The position numbers and the translations under genes were made by a program. This document shows, piece after piece, positions 6,615 through 14,123 of a DNA stretch of 34,668 bases (the first letter of the stretch is position 1; every line of letters starts with the position of its first letter). The stretch lies in NCBI GenBank assembly GCA_030640665.1, contig DAOWIY010000020.1, positions 1 through 34,668 of the forward strand, in the 5' to 3' direction. Origin of the DNA: Clostridia bacterium (lineage in GTDB: Bacteria > Aerophobota > Aerophobia > Aerophobales > AE-B3A). The notes under the pieces were generated by a model that ran no database searches, was not told the DNA's origin, and saw nothing but the letters and a program-made list of their open reading frames with translations.

Positions 6615-7738
6615 CTTTTCCGCATTCTACTCCTTCTCCAGCTATAAATTACTGGTGTGGCCACAAAAATGGAGGAATATGTTCCTATTACTATTCCTAC
6701 TAAAAGAGCAAAGGCAAATCCATGGATTACGGCTCCTCCCCAGAGGAATAAAATTAGAACCACCAGGAAAGTAGTTAAGGAGGTGATAACCGTGCGAGAT
6801 AAAGACTGATTGATGCCCAGGTTGAGAATCTTTTTAGAGGATGTTCTTTTCTTTCGGTAGACCTCAGAATTTTCCCGAATTCTGTCATAGACAACAATGG
6901 TATCGTTCAAGGAATAGCCAATTATGGTAAGTAGAGCAGCTATTATAGGAAGGGTAAATTCATAACCTCCCAGGGTTAGGGCTCCTACGCTGATGAAGAC
7001 ATCATGAACCAGGGCAACTACTGCTCCCACAGCAAACCTTAACTCAAACCTCCAGGCAATGTAGGCGAGCATGCCTACCAGGGCAAAGATTATGGCTAAA
7101 ATAGCATCTTTCCGAAGCTCCTTACTCACTTGAGGACTTATGAAATTGGAGCCCTCAAGTGAGAATGTGTTTTTTTCTCCCCCAAACTCTTTTTTTATAG
7201 CTTCTTCAATTTTTGCACTTGCTTTTATAGGAATGATGCGGTAAAGAATAAGAGAAGCGAGAGAGTCTTCTGTTGCCTGGTTAATATCAATTCTCTCTTC
7301 TTGGGAGGGGTCAAGGGTGAAGAAATTGGCTAGATTTTCATATCCTAGTGCCTCTATTTCAGGAATATTTTTGAGTTCCTCCAGACTTGTAAATTTACCT
7401 TGTTTTTCTCGATAAGCAATTATTTTTGAGGCTATATTCTGAGAAGCTTCCTCTACTTTATGTTTTATAAGGATAAGATTTTCTTCTTTTCTACCATATT
7501 GCTGTATGACTGCTTTGCTTAAACCAATTTCAGCCAGGACCCCTCTTATCCAAGCAATAGAAGGAGATTCACTGAACTTAAGATGAACTTCAACTCCCCC
7601 TGTGAAGTCCAGGCCCAGTTTTAATCCTCCTCTTGAAATAATCAAAAAAAGAGTAGCGGCTATCATTATCCCTGAGATGATGAAAGCTTTCTTCCTTAAG
7701 GCAATAAAATCTATCTTTGTTTCTCCAAAAAATCGCAT
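6611..7738 (-). CDS. secF: Protein translocase subunit SecF with enlarged periplasmic domain
   Basis: Membrane subunit that works with SecD to drive preprotein export using the ion gradient. Typical parts are TM1 (about 18-36), GLDFTGG (42-48), and the five-helix C-terminal block from about 211, with IGYSLNDTIVVYDRIREN (273-290). At 375 residues it is longer than the usual 300-320. The extra length lies in the first periplasmic region, where residues 105-128 (IIAYREKQGKFTSLEELKNI and following) and 151-168 (DINQATEDSLASLILYRI) resemble the two halves of a ComEA-type helix-hairpin-helix unit in swapped order. AGGAGA at the secD stop is its ribosome site; the gap to secD is 11 bases. Confidence 0.94.
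   Translation of the reverse strand: MRFFGETKIDFIALRKKAFIISGIMIAATLFLIISRGGLKLGLDFTGGVEVHLKFSESPSIAWIRGVLAEIGLSKAVIQQYGRKEENLILIKHKVEEASQNIASKIIAYREKQGKFTSLEELKNIPEIEALGYENLANFFTLDPSQEERIDINQATEDSLASLILYRIIPIKASAKIEEAIKKEFGGEKNTFSLEGSNFISPQVSKELRKDAILAIIFALVGMLAYIAWRFELRFAVGAVVALVHDVFISVGALTLGGYEFTLPIIAALLTIIGYSLNDTIVVYDRIRENSEVYRKKRTSSKKILNLGINQSLSRTVITSLTTFLVVLILFLWGGAVIHGFAFALLVGIVIGTYSSIFVATPVIYSWRRSRMRKR
7235..7432 (-). other. HhH-like insertion inside SecF
   Basis: Codons 103-168 of secF. IAYREKQGKFTSLEELKNI matches the pattern I-x-YR-x3-G-x-F-x-S-x2-EL-x-N-(V/I) of the second ComEA hairpin, and INQATEDSLASLI the INxAT-x2-EL start of the first. I infer a domain insertion from length and motif only; it needs a profile search. 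Confidence 0.45.
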
Positions 7739-7749
7739 TAGAGTTTCTC

Positions 7750-9051
7750 CTAGATACTCAGTTTTTTTATGGGTTTTCCTGCTATTAGTAAGTTAAAGAT
7801 AACCCGAGTTACCACTACGGCCGTAAATAAACTGGCCAGGATTCCAATGGATAAAGTGATAGCAAATCCTTTTATCGGGCCGCTGCCAAATTGAAGAAGA
7901 ATAAGAGCAACAATCAAGGTGGTGATGTTTGCATCGAGGATGGTTCTCAGAGCCTTATTATAGCCGGCATCTACTGCTGAGCGAGGAGCTCTTCCTTCCT
8001 TTAGCTCCTCTCTTATTCTCTCGAAAATGATAACATTAGCATCAATACTCATCCCGATGATAAGAATGATTCCAGCAATACCGGGAAGGGTTAGAGTTGC
8101 TTTTAAGGCGGCCAGGGCTCCTAATATAAAGAGTAAATTTAATAGAAGCGCCGCATCAGCAATTAAGCCCGCTTTCTTATAATAAAAAATCATAAAAAGG
8201 ACAACAGCGAAGAAACCAATGAATCCCGCTAGAAGACCCTTCTGGATAGAATCTTTCCCCAGGGAGGGACCTACAATAGTGTTCTGAATAATATCAAATG
8301 GAATGGGCAAAGCACCGCTTCTGAGAACAATCTTTAGTTCGTTAGCCTCCTCCATGGTAAAGTTTCCTGTAATCTGCGCCTTACCACCAGAAATACGAGT
8401 CTTTATCACAGGAGCAGATTGAATTACGTTATCTAATATTATAGCCAGTCTTTCTCCTACATGTTGGCCCGTAATCTCAGCAAATTTCTCTGCTGCCTCA
8501 GGCTTAAAATCTAAACCTATGTAAGGCTCTCCCCATTGTCCAATTTCTACCCGGGCGTCTTTAATATCATTACCCGACAAAAGAGCCTTCTTTTTTACCA
8601 GGTATGGCTTTTTCTTTGAGTTTTCATATTTATAAAGTATCTCGTCTTCGGGGGGGATATTTCCTTGAAGAGCCTTATCTATGTCTCCTTTTTCGTCTAC
8701 CAGTTTGAATTCCAGAAGGGCAATTTTTCCAATGAGTTCCACTGCCCTTTGTGGATCTTCTATTCCTGGTAAATCTACGACTATTCTTTTATCCCCTTGG
8801 CGAGCGATGCTGGGCTCCCTTACTCCAAACTGGTCAATTCTATTTCTGATAATCTCCAGTCCTAAATCTACCGCATCTCTAGGACTTTCTCCCTCAGGAA
8901 GTTTGCTAGTATCTGCTTCCAATATAACATGCATACCTCCCTTTAAATCTAAGCCCAGGTTTATCTTTTCTTCAAGAGGATAGATAGCCCAGATGGCTAA
9001 AGTTGCCACTCCTATTATAAATAATATTAACCATTTACTGTATTGATACAT
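7750..9051 (-). CDS. secD: Protein translocase subunit SecD
   Basis: Partner of SecF in the Sec translocon accessory complex. The 433 residues hold an N-terminal membrane helix (about 7-25), the NLGLDLKGGMHVILE motif, a large periplasmic region with the NRIDQFGVREPSI segment, and the C-terminal membrane block with a GMSIDANVIIFERIREE motif. The ribosome site GGGAG lies just upstream of the ATG. secD is preceded on the same strand by tRNA-Pro and a repeat-filled gap and followed closely by secF, murG and murC. yajC, often upstream of secD, is not here. Confidence 0.97.
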   Translation of the reverse strand: MYQYSKWLILFIIGVATLAIWAIYPLEEKINLGLDLKGGMHVILEADTSKLPEGESPRDAVDLGLEIIRNRIDQFGVREPSIARQGDKRIVVDLPGIEDPQRAVELIGKIALLEFKLVDEKGDIDKALQGNIPPEDEILYKYENSKKKPYLVKKKALLSGNDIKDARVEIGQWGEPYIGLDFKPEAAEKFAEITGQHVGERLAIILDNVIQSAPVIKTRISGGKAQITGNFTMEEANELKIVLRSGALPIPFDIIQNTIVGPSLGKDSIQKGLLAGFIGFFAVVLFMIFYYKKAGLIADAALLLNLLFILGALAALKATLTLPGIAGIILIIGMSIDANVIIFERIREELKEGRAPRSAVDAGYNKALRTILDANITTLIVALILLQFGSGPIKGFAITLSIGILASLFTAVVVTRVIFNLLIAGKPIKKLSI

Positions 9052-9068
9052 CTAGCACTCCCTAAAAT

Positions 9069-9267
9069 TCGTTGCTCGTTGCTCGCCTCTCGTCGATTAA
9101 TCTTTTTGATTAAGTTTGTGAACATATGAGATTCGTGATCAATTTTTTCCAAATATACTCTTTTTTCTTTTCATTATTTATAACTCGTATTTTGTTATTC
9201 GTACCTTGTCAATCATTTATTTTTTTCTTCTTTTCGAGATACGAACGACGAGCAACGAGATACGAAT
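9069..9267. repeat. Inverted pair of family A heptad tracts
   Basis: Left tract (9069-9096): TCGTTGC, TCGTTGC, TCGCCTC, TCGTCGA, preceded by AAAATTCG. Right tract (about 9235-9267) is the same family in the opposite orientation, ending in ACGAATT. The roughly 140 bases between are T-rich and empty. The pair lies between secD and tRNA-Pro. Confidence 0.7.
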
Positions 9268-9346
9268 TGGTCGGGGCGACCGGATTCGAACCGGTGACCT
9301 CTTGCGCCCCATGCAAGTGCGCTAAACCAGGCTGCGCTACGCCCCG
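9268..9346 (-). tRNA. tRNA-Pro(GGG)
   Basis: Minus strand reads acceptor CGGGGCG, a D-arm GCGC...GCGC, anticodon stem CTTGC/GCAAG around loop ATGGGGC (anticodon GGG), variable AGGTC, T-arm ACCGG-TTCGAAT-CCGGT, acceptor CGCCCCG, discriminator A and an encoded CCA (9268-9270). All stems pair fully. Confidence 0.95.
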
Positions 9347-9364
9347 AAGTATTTTTTAGGTCTA

Positions 9365-9388
9365 TTTATACGCTTACCGAAAGACATT
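9365..9388 (-). promoter_or_regulatory. Possible tRNA-Pro promoter within a shared block
   Basis: On the minus strand the block AATGTCTTTCGGTAAGCGTA (9369-9388) continues into a TATAAA -10-like hexamer (9365-9370), placing a start about 12 bases before the tRNA. The same block with two changes, and followed by TATAAT, lies at 96-117 upstream of rplI. No TTGACA-like -35 is present at the usual distance. Confidence 0.35.
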
Positions 9389-9460
9389 CCTCGAAGAAGC
9401 TGAGTAGAAATAATCCAAAGCGGATATACAGCGACAGAGAGGAATTGTCCTGAGGTACTC

Positions 9461-9799
9461 TTATTCTAATATCTGAAGTGTCTCTTGCAGTTCTTTTTTT
9501 ATAATAAGAGGGTCAAGCCAATCTTTTCTTTGTCTGTCTCTTAGTTCTTTTCGAGCCCCATTAATGGTGAATTTCTTTTCATATAATAGATTTTTTATCC
9601 AGAGAACCAATTCAACATCTTTTTTTTGGTAACGTCGATGTCCACCGCGACTTTTTTGAGGACGAAGCTCCTTGAATTGAGTTTCCCAAAAACGAAGGAT
9701 ATAAGGAGGAAGATGAGTAATCTTACTTACTTCTCCTATACAAAAATATTTATCTGGGATAATATCTCTCTGCTCCTTATTTTCACTATTTTGAAGCAT
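9461..9799 (-). CDS. MerR-family transcriptional regulator
   Basis: 112-residue DNA-binding protein. The N-terminal winged-helix motif of MerR regulators runs from about residue 18: YFCIGEVSKITHLPPYILRF and WETQFKELRPQKSRGGHRRY. There is no effector domain beyond a short C-terminal helical stretch. Small MerR proteins like this often sit near HU/IHF genes in candidate phyla and Deltaproteobacteria, as here with the HU gene about 240 bases upstream. Targets unknown. No good Shine-Dalgarno precedes the ATG, so the start is uncertain. Confidence 0.85.
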   Translation of the reverse strand: MLQNSENKEQRDIIPDKYFCIGEVSKITHLPPYILRFWETQFKELRPQKSRGGHRRYQKKDVELVLWIKNLLYEKKFTINGARKELRDRQRKDWLDPLIIKKELQETLQILE

Positions 9800-9831
9800 A
9801 GGAATACATTATCATATCGATGTATTTTTTG

Positions 9832-10009
9832 AGACCAGGCCTAACATTTCGTTGTTCGTTGCTTGTATCTCGTATCTCGTAAAAAGACTTTAAGGCAAAC
9901 AACAAAATACAGAAGGGCGCTGCAAGAAGTTCGACACTCAAAATTCAAAAAACTTGATTGACGAGATGCGAACAACGAGATACGAGTGACGATGTTTAGG
10001 CCTGGTCTC
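9832..10009. repeat. 178-bp inverted-repeat element with heptad tracts
   Basis: Outer arms GAGACCAGGCCTAACAT (9832-9848) and ATGTTTAGGCCTGGTCTC (9992-10009) are inverted with a single-base indel. Directly inside lie family A heptads: TCGTTGT, TCGTTGC, TTGTATC, TCGTATC (9850-9877) and an inverted tract at about 9961-9992. The middle is unrelated AT-rich DNA. The whole forms a long stem like a non-autonomous mobile element; it holds no ORF. Confidence 0.65.
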
Positions 10010-10040
10010 TCTTTTAAAATTTCTCCTTAGAATAATTCCT

Positions 10041-10313
10041 TTAGGCTACCGCTTCTTTTAAATTCTTACCTGGTTCAAATTTAGGAACATCTTTAGCCGG
10101 AATCTGGATCTCCTTACCCGTTTGAGGATTTCTTCCTCGACGTGCTTTTCTCTTCCTCACTTTAAAACTTCCAAAGCCAACTAAGGTGATTTTCTCTCCT
10201 CTAGCCAGAGAGTCAGTGATGGTTGAGGTTATCGCATCTATTGCCTCTCTACATACCCTCTTTGTTAAACCCACCTGACCGGCTACTTCTCCTACCAACT
10301 CAGCTTTGTTCAT
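10041..10313 (-). CDS. HU/IHF-family DNA-binding protein
   Basis: Histone-like nucleoid protein acting as a dimer that bends DNA. The 90 residues include the canonical MNKAELVGEVAGQVGLTKR start, the core GEKITLVGFGSFKVRKRKAR and RRGRNPQTGKEIQIPA, the DNA-intercalating arm with its conserved RNPQTG. Length and all motifs are standard. The ribosome site GGAGAG is immediately upstream. The gene stands between two repeat-rich gaps, plsY upstream and merR-like downstream. HU and an IHF-like subunit cannot be separated with certainty. Confidence 0.95.
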   Translation of the reverse strand: MNKAELVGEVAGQVGLTKRVCREAIDAITSTITDSLARGEKITLVGFGSFKVRKRKARRGRNPQTGKEIQIPAKDVPKFEPGKNLKEAVA

Positions 10314-10331
10314 TCTCTCCTCCTTTATTTA

Positions 10332-10457
10332 TTTAGCGTAGAGCGCATAGCGTTTAGTGGATAGTATCGCTTCGCTCCATTTCCTCTCCCACAAAAAATA
10401 GGGTGAGGGTTATTTTTGTCTTTCCTAAACGCTATACGCTACCCGCTATTCGCTATA
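10332..10457. repeat. Inverted pair of family B heptad tracts around a palindrome
   Basis: Left tract (10332-10366): TTTAGCG, TAGAGCG, CATAGCG, TTTAGTG, GATAGTA. Right tract (10426-10457) is the reverse complement family, with ACGCTATACGCTACCCGCTA. Between them is a CCTCTCCC...GGGTGAGGG palindrome-family copy (10383-10409). The right tract overlaps the stop codon of plsY (10453-10455). Confidence 0.75.
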
Positions 10458-11076
10458 TTTTCACTTTCTCTCCAATTTTTCTCTCTTTCCCTCTCAGAAG
10501 TCGTTCTATGTTGCTTCGATGTCTAAATAAAATAAGAGAAGCTCCCATTATACTTAGAGTAAGGCAAAATTGAGCTTTACTTGGCATCCAGAACCAAATG
10601 AAAAAAGGTAGACTCCCTGCCGCCATCATTGAGCCGAGGGAGACATAGCGGGTAAAAACTATCACTCCCACCATCATTAGAGCGGAGAATAGAAAAGGGA
10701 AAGGAGTAAGGATTAAAAATACACCAGCTGTTACAGCTACTCCTTTTCCTCCTCTGAATTTTAAAAATATAGGCCAATTATGTCCTAGGATAGATAAGAG
10801 TCCAGATATTCCACCGGTTACTTGAGGAGCAAATCCAAGGAGTGGTGCAAGAAGGATTCCTAAGTAGACGGAAACTACTCCTTTTGCTATATCTATAGTT
10901 AGTACTAAGAGACCAGGGAAAAGTCCTAAAACACGCAAAGCATTGGCAAATCCTACATTACCGCTGCCAAAATCTCTTATATCTATTTTTTTAAGAAGTT
11001 TCCCTATCAGGTAGCCCGAAGGAATAGAGCCCAAAAAGTAACCTATAATTAAAATCAACGAAAAAATAATAATCAT
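10453..11076 (-). CDS. plsY: Acyl-phosphate glycerol-3-phosphate acyltransferase
   Basis: Integral membrane enzyme that transfers an acyl group from acyl-phosphate to glycerol 3-phosphate, the first step of phospholipid synthesis. Motifs: GSIPSGYLIGK near residue 16, DFGSGNVGFANALRVLG (usually GSGNxGATN, here GFAN), and GHNWPIFLKFRGGKGVA. Several hydrophobic helices fill the 207 residues. It follows rpsA after four bases. The last codons and stop fall in a heptad repeat, so the tail may have been altered by the repeat. Confidence 0.95.
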   Translation of the reverse strand: MIIIFSLILIIGYFLGSIPSGYLIGKLLKKIDIRDFGSGNVGFANALRVLGLFPGLLVLTIDIAKGVVSVYLGILLAPLLGFAPQVTGGISGLLSILGHNWPIFLKFRGGKGVAVTAGVFLILTPFPFLFSALMMVGVIVFTRYVSLGSMMAAGSLPFFIWFWMPSKAQFCLTLSIMGASLILFRHRSNIERLLRGKERKIGEKVKI

Positions 11077-11080
11077 TCTT

Positions 11081-12601
11081 TCAAAAACCTTTTTTTAGCT
11101 TTTTTTTCATTTTCTCCTCGATGAAATCTCCTATTACGATTCCATCTTCCTCAAAAGAAGGAAGGCTGTTGATTTTCTCCTCTTTCCCTTTTTTCTTTGT
11201 TTCTTTTTTTGTTTTTATCAACCGGCGTACACTAAGTCTAATTCGTCGTTTTTTCTCATCGATTTCTACAATTTCTGCCTTTACATCTTTTCCTATAGAA
11301 GTGACCTTTTCTGGATGGGGGACATATTCCTTATCTAATTCCGAAACATGGATAAGTCCATCTATTCCTGAAGCCAAATTGACAAAAACGCCGAAGTTAG
11401 TTATCTGCTGGACCTTACCAGAAACTATATCTCCTACTTTATATTTTTGCAAGAGCTTTTTCCAGGGATCGGATTTGGTTTGTTTTAAACCTAAGGAAAT
11501 CTTTTTTTTCTCTACATCAATATCTAATATCTTCACCTCTACTTTTTCTTCTTCTTGCAGGACCTCTTTTGGGTGTCCTGTACGTCTGTTCCAGGAAAGG
11601 TCGGAGATATGAATTAAACCTTCCAATCCTTCTTCGAGCCTCACAAAAGCTCCAAAATTTGTGAGATGGGTAACCTTTCCTTCGACGAGTGAGCCTATCT
11701 CATATTTCTTTTTGACTTCTGTCCAGGGATCGGATTTGGTTTGTTTTAGACCTAAGGAAATCTTTCCTCTCTCTTTATCCAGTTTTAATACCTTTACTTT
11801 TATTTCGTCTCCTCTTGAAAGTAGATCCTGCGGGTCCTTCACCCATTCCCAGGAAAGATTCTCTGGGTAAATTAATCCATCAATTCCTCCCAAATTCACA
11901 AAGATGCCAAATTTAGTTATAGAACTTACTCTTCCGGCAACGATTTTTCCCTCTTCTAAACTGGCCAAGGTCTTTTCTTTCCTCTTCTCTTTTTCCTTTA
12001 GAAGGAAGAGCTTTCTGGAAAGAACTATATTTTTCAAGTTTTTTTCTAATTTAATAACTCTGACACTGATATCTCTTCCAATGAATTCTTTGAGGTTATC
12101 CCCTTTATTTAAACTTATATGAGAGGCAGGAATAAAAGCATTTAGTGAATTTAGACTGGCGAGAAGCCCTCCTTTTACTATTTTCTTCACTTTTACCACT
12201 ATAGATTCGTTCTGTTTAAACGCCTCCTCAAATTTTGCCCAACTTAGGCGAAAATCTGCCTCTCTCTCAGATAACAAGAGCTGTCCTTTTTCACTTTTCT
12301 CTGAGATATAAACTTGCATACTTTCCCCTGACTGAAGGGGTTGTTCTCTTTTTGCTGTAAGTTCTTCCCAGGGCATAAAGCCTTCCGATTTTGCACCTAC
12401 ATCCATGAGAATTCCTTCTTTATTGGTTTGTACAACTTTAGCTTCTGTTATATCTCCTTTTTTCGGGAAGTAGAAGTTTCCATATTCCTGGACTATTTTA
12501 CCAAAATCATCTATTTTCTTTTCTCTCTTTTCTCCTATCTTTTCCCTCATTATTTTATCAGTGGCTTTATCTAGGAATCTTTCCTCTTTTGACTTAGACA
12601 C
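11081..12601 (-). CDS. rpsA: 30S ribosomal protein S1, five S1 domains
   Basis: RNA-binding protein that brings mRNA to the 30S subunit. I count five S1 (OB-fold) repeats at about 48-113, 131-196, 217-286, 301-373 and 388-460, with a charged tail. Repeats 3 to 5 carry the strong signature (TKFGIFVNL, TNFGAFVRL, TNFGVFVNL), and ISLGLKQTKSDPW ends both repeats 3 and 4. E. coli S1 has six domains and Gram-positive relatives four, so five is intermediate. The start is GTG at 12601, one base after the ispH stop. The cmk-plsC-ispH-rpsA order is widely conserved. Confidence 0.93.
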   Translation of the reverse strand: MSKSKEERFLDKATDKIMREKIGEKREKKIDDFGKIVQEYGNFYFPKKGDITEAKVVQTNKEGILMDVGAKSEGFMPWEELTAKREQPLQSGESMQVYISEKSEKGQLLLSEREADFRLSWAKFEEAFKQNESIVVKVKKIVKGGLLASLNSLNAFIPASHISLNKGDNLKEFIGRDISVRVIKLEKNLKNIVLSRKLFLLKEKEKRKEKTLASLEEGKIVAGRVSSITKFGIFVNLGGIDGLIYPENLSWEWVKDPQDLLSRGDEIKVKVLKLDKERGKISLGLKQTKSDPWTEVKKKYEIGSLVEGKVTHLTNFGAFVRLEEGLEGLIHISDLSWNRRTGHPKEVLQEEEKVEVKILDIDVEKKKISLGLKQTKSDPWKKLLQKYKVGDIVSGKVQQITNFGVFVNLASGIDGLIHVSELDKEYVPHPEKVTSIGKDVKAEIVEIDEKKRRIRLSVRRLIKTKKETKKKGKEEKINSLPSFEEDGIVIGDFIEEKMKKKLKKGF

Positions 12602-12602
12602 T

Positions 12603-13451
12603 TTAAGTTCCCTTACCTCCTTGATTTAGTAATTTATTTTTTATCTTCTCTATCACCTCTTCAGGGGTAGAGGTTCCTCCGGTGATACCAACTCTTTTTA
12701 TTCCCTTCCACTCTTTCATACTCAGATCTTCCTCTTTTTCAACAAAACAGGTTTTTACTTCTAAGGATTGACACAATTTAACTAATTGATGAGTATTAGA
12801 GCTGTTATATCCACCCACTACTATTACTGCTTCAACTTCTCTGGCTAACTTCCTTATCTCTTCCTGACGCTCTCTTATTATTCTGCATATAGTATTAAAA
12901 ACTCTACACTCGCTTGTTTTTTCTATTAATCTCTTCACAATACGGCTAAAGTTCTCAATATTCTCTGTAGTTTGAGCTACTATCCCTGCTTTTTTTAAAA
13001 AGGGGAGTTTTTCTGTCTCTTGGGAGTTTTTAACTACGTAAACTCTCCCCTTTTTTACGTTAGCTATTACTCCCCTTACCTCAGGATGGGTATCCGTGCC
13101 TACGATGATCACCCGGTAAGATTCTTGAGAAAGAGATCTTACTATTTTTTGCACCTTTAGTACATAAGGGCAGGTAGCATCCAATACTCTTAATTTTCTT
13201 TTTCTTGCCTCTCTTATTACAGAAGGATCTTCTCCATGGGACCTAATAATTAATGTTCCTTCTTTAATTTGAGATAGGTTCCCTATGGACTTAATGCCTC
13301 TTCTTCGCAAGTTTTCTGCTACTTGAGGATTGTGAATTAGATCTCCCAGAATATAAACTTTCCTATTCCTTTTGATCTCGTCCAGGGTTAATTTTAAAGC
13401 TCTTTTTACTCCAAAGCAAAGGCCAATTTTCTCAGGGAGAAATATTTGCAT
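12603..13451 (-). CDS. ispH: 4-hydroxy-3-methylbut-2-enyl diphosphate reductase
   Basis: Iron-sulfur enzyme of the MEP pathway that forms IPP and DMAPP. The three cluster cysteines are at C12 (GLCFGVKRA), C94 (DATCPYV) and C189 (NTICRIIRERQ); substrate-binding His are at 40 (LIHNP), 72 (RSHGE) and 122 (GTDTHPEV). The length, 282 residues, is that of IspH without the C-terminal S1 fusion of some Clostridia; here rpsA follows as a separate gene one base away. Cytoplasmic. Confidence 0.97.
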   Translation of the reverse strand: MQIFLPEKIGLCFGVKRALKLTLDEIKRNRKVYILGDLIHNPQVAENLRRRGIKSIGNLSQIKEGTLIIRSHGEDPSVIREARKRKLRVLDATCPYVLKVQKIVRSLSQESYRVIIVGTDTHPEVRGVIANVKKGRVYVVKNSQETEKLPFLKKAGIVAQTTENIENFSRIVKRLIEKTSECRVFNTICRIIRERQEEIRKLAREVEAVIVVGGYNSSNTHQLVKLCQSLEVKTCFVEKEEDLSMKEWKGIKRVGITGGTSTPEEVIEKIKNKLLNQGGKGT

Positions 13452-13502
13452 TGTATAGTTAGTTAGTTATTTTCTTATCTTCACCTAACGATATTAACGA
13501 CA

Positions 13503-14123
13503 TTAACATTTCAAAAGCATCCTCATACTGTTTTCCAATTTCTTATGGAGTCTCTCTATGGAGGTTTTAACATCTTCTTTTTTAGATTTCTTACCTCTTA
13601 AGGGTTCTCCTATCCGCGCCTCTATCTTAGCTAATCTTATCATCTTTTTTCCTCTAGGCAAGACCTTTTCTGTTCCTCGAATAATGACAGGCACTAAGGG
13701 CACGTTTGCTCTAAGAGCTATTCTCGCTGTTCCTTGCTGCAGGCGTCCAAGTTTTCCTTCCCAGCTTCTTGTTCCTTCTGGAAAAAGAACGAGGAGTTCT
13801 CCTTTTTTTAAAAGATCCAAAACCTTTTGGTAGACTGTTTTATCTACTCTTTCTCTTTTAACGGGAAAAGCTCCTAGTTTGGTTATTAAAAGACGAAAAA
13901 GAAAATTTTCAAAGAGCTCTTCTTTAGCCATAAAATTAATCTTGCGGGGAGCGAGAAGACCTAAGACAATAGGGTCAAAATAACTTAGGTGATTAGAAGC
14001 AAGAATTGCTCCCCCTTTTAAAGGAACATTCTCTTTTCCCCGGATCTTTACGGCAAAGAAAACTTTAAAGATTATTATAGCCGGTCCCCGCAACAGACTA
14101 TACCAAAGGGGAGTTTCTTTCAT
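13503..14123 (-). CDS. plsC: 1-acyl-sn-glycerol-3-phosphate acyltransferase
   Basis: Adds the second acyl chain to lysophosphatidic acid, following PlsY in the pathway. The HX4D catalytic motif is in SNHLSYFDPI (H45), and LFPEGTRSWEGKLG is the glycerol phosphate-binding motif. A hydrophobic N-terminus (RGPAIIIFKVFFAVKI) anchors it to the membrane. 206 residues is usual. The ATG overlaps the cmk stop as ATGA, indicating translational coupling. Confidence 0.94.
   Translation of the reverse strand: MKETPLWYSLLRGPAIIIFKVFFAVKIRGKENVPLKGGAILASNHLSYFDPIVLGLLAPRKINFMAKEELFENFLFRLLITKLGAFPVKRERVDKTVYQKVLDLLKKGELLVLFPEGTRSWEGKLGRLQQGTARIALRANVPLVPVIIRGTEKVLPRGKKMIRLAKIEARIGEPLRGKKSKKEDVKTSIERLHKKLENSMRMLLKC

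Noticed and set aside
7235-7432. SecF as a recent fusion with a ComEA competence protein
   Set aside because: The HhH-like pieces are degenerate and in swapped order, and SecF sequence continues on both sides in one frame; an old insertion is more likely than a fusion.
9126-9359. Plus-strand ORF between secD and merR-like
   Set aside because: It runs antisense through tRNA-Pro and through heptad repeats; no ribosome site or protein similarity.
11121-12574. Several plus-strand ORFs antisense to rpsA
   Set aside because: Serine/phenylalanine-rich shadows of a lysine/glutamate-rich gene, without independent support.
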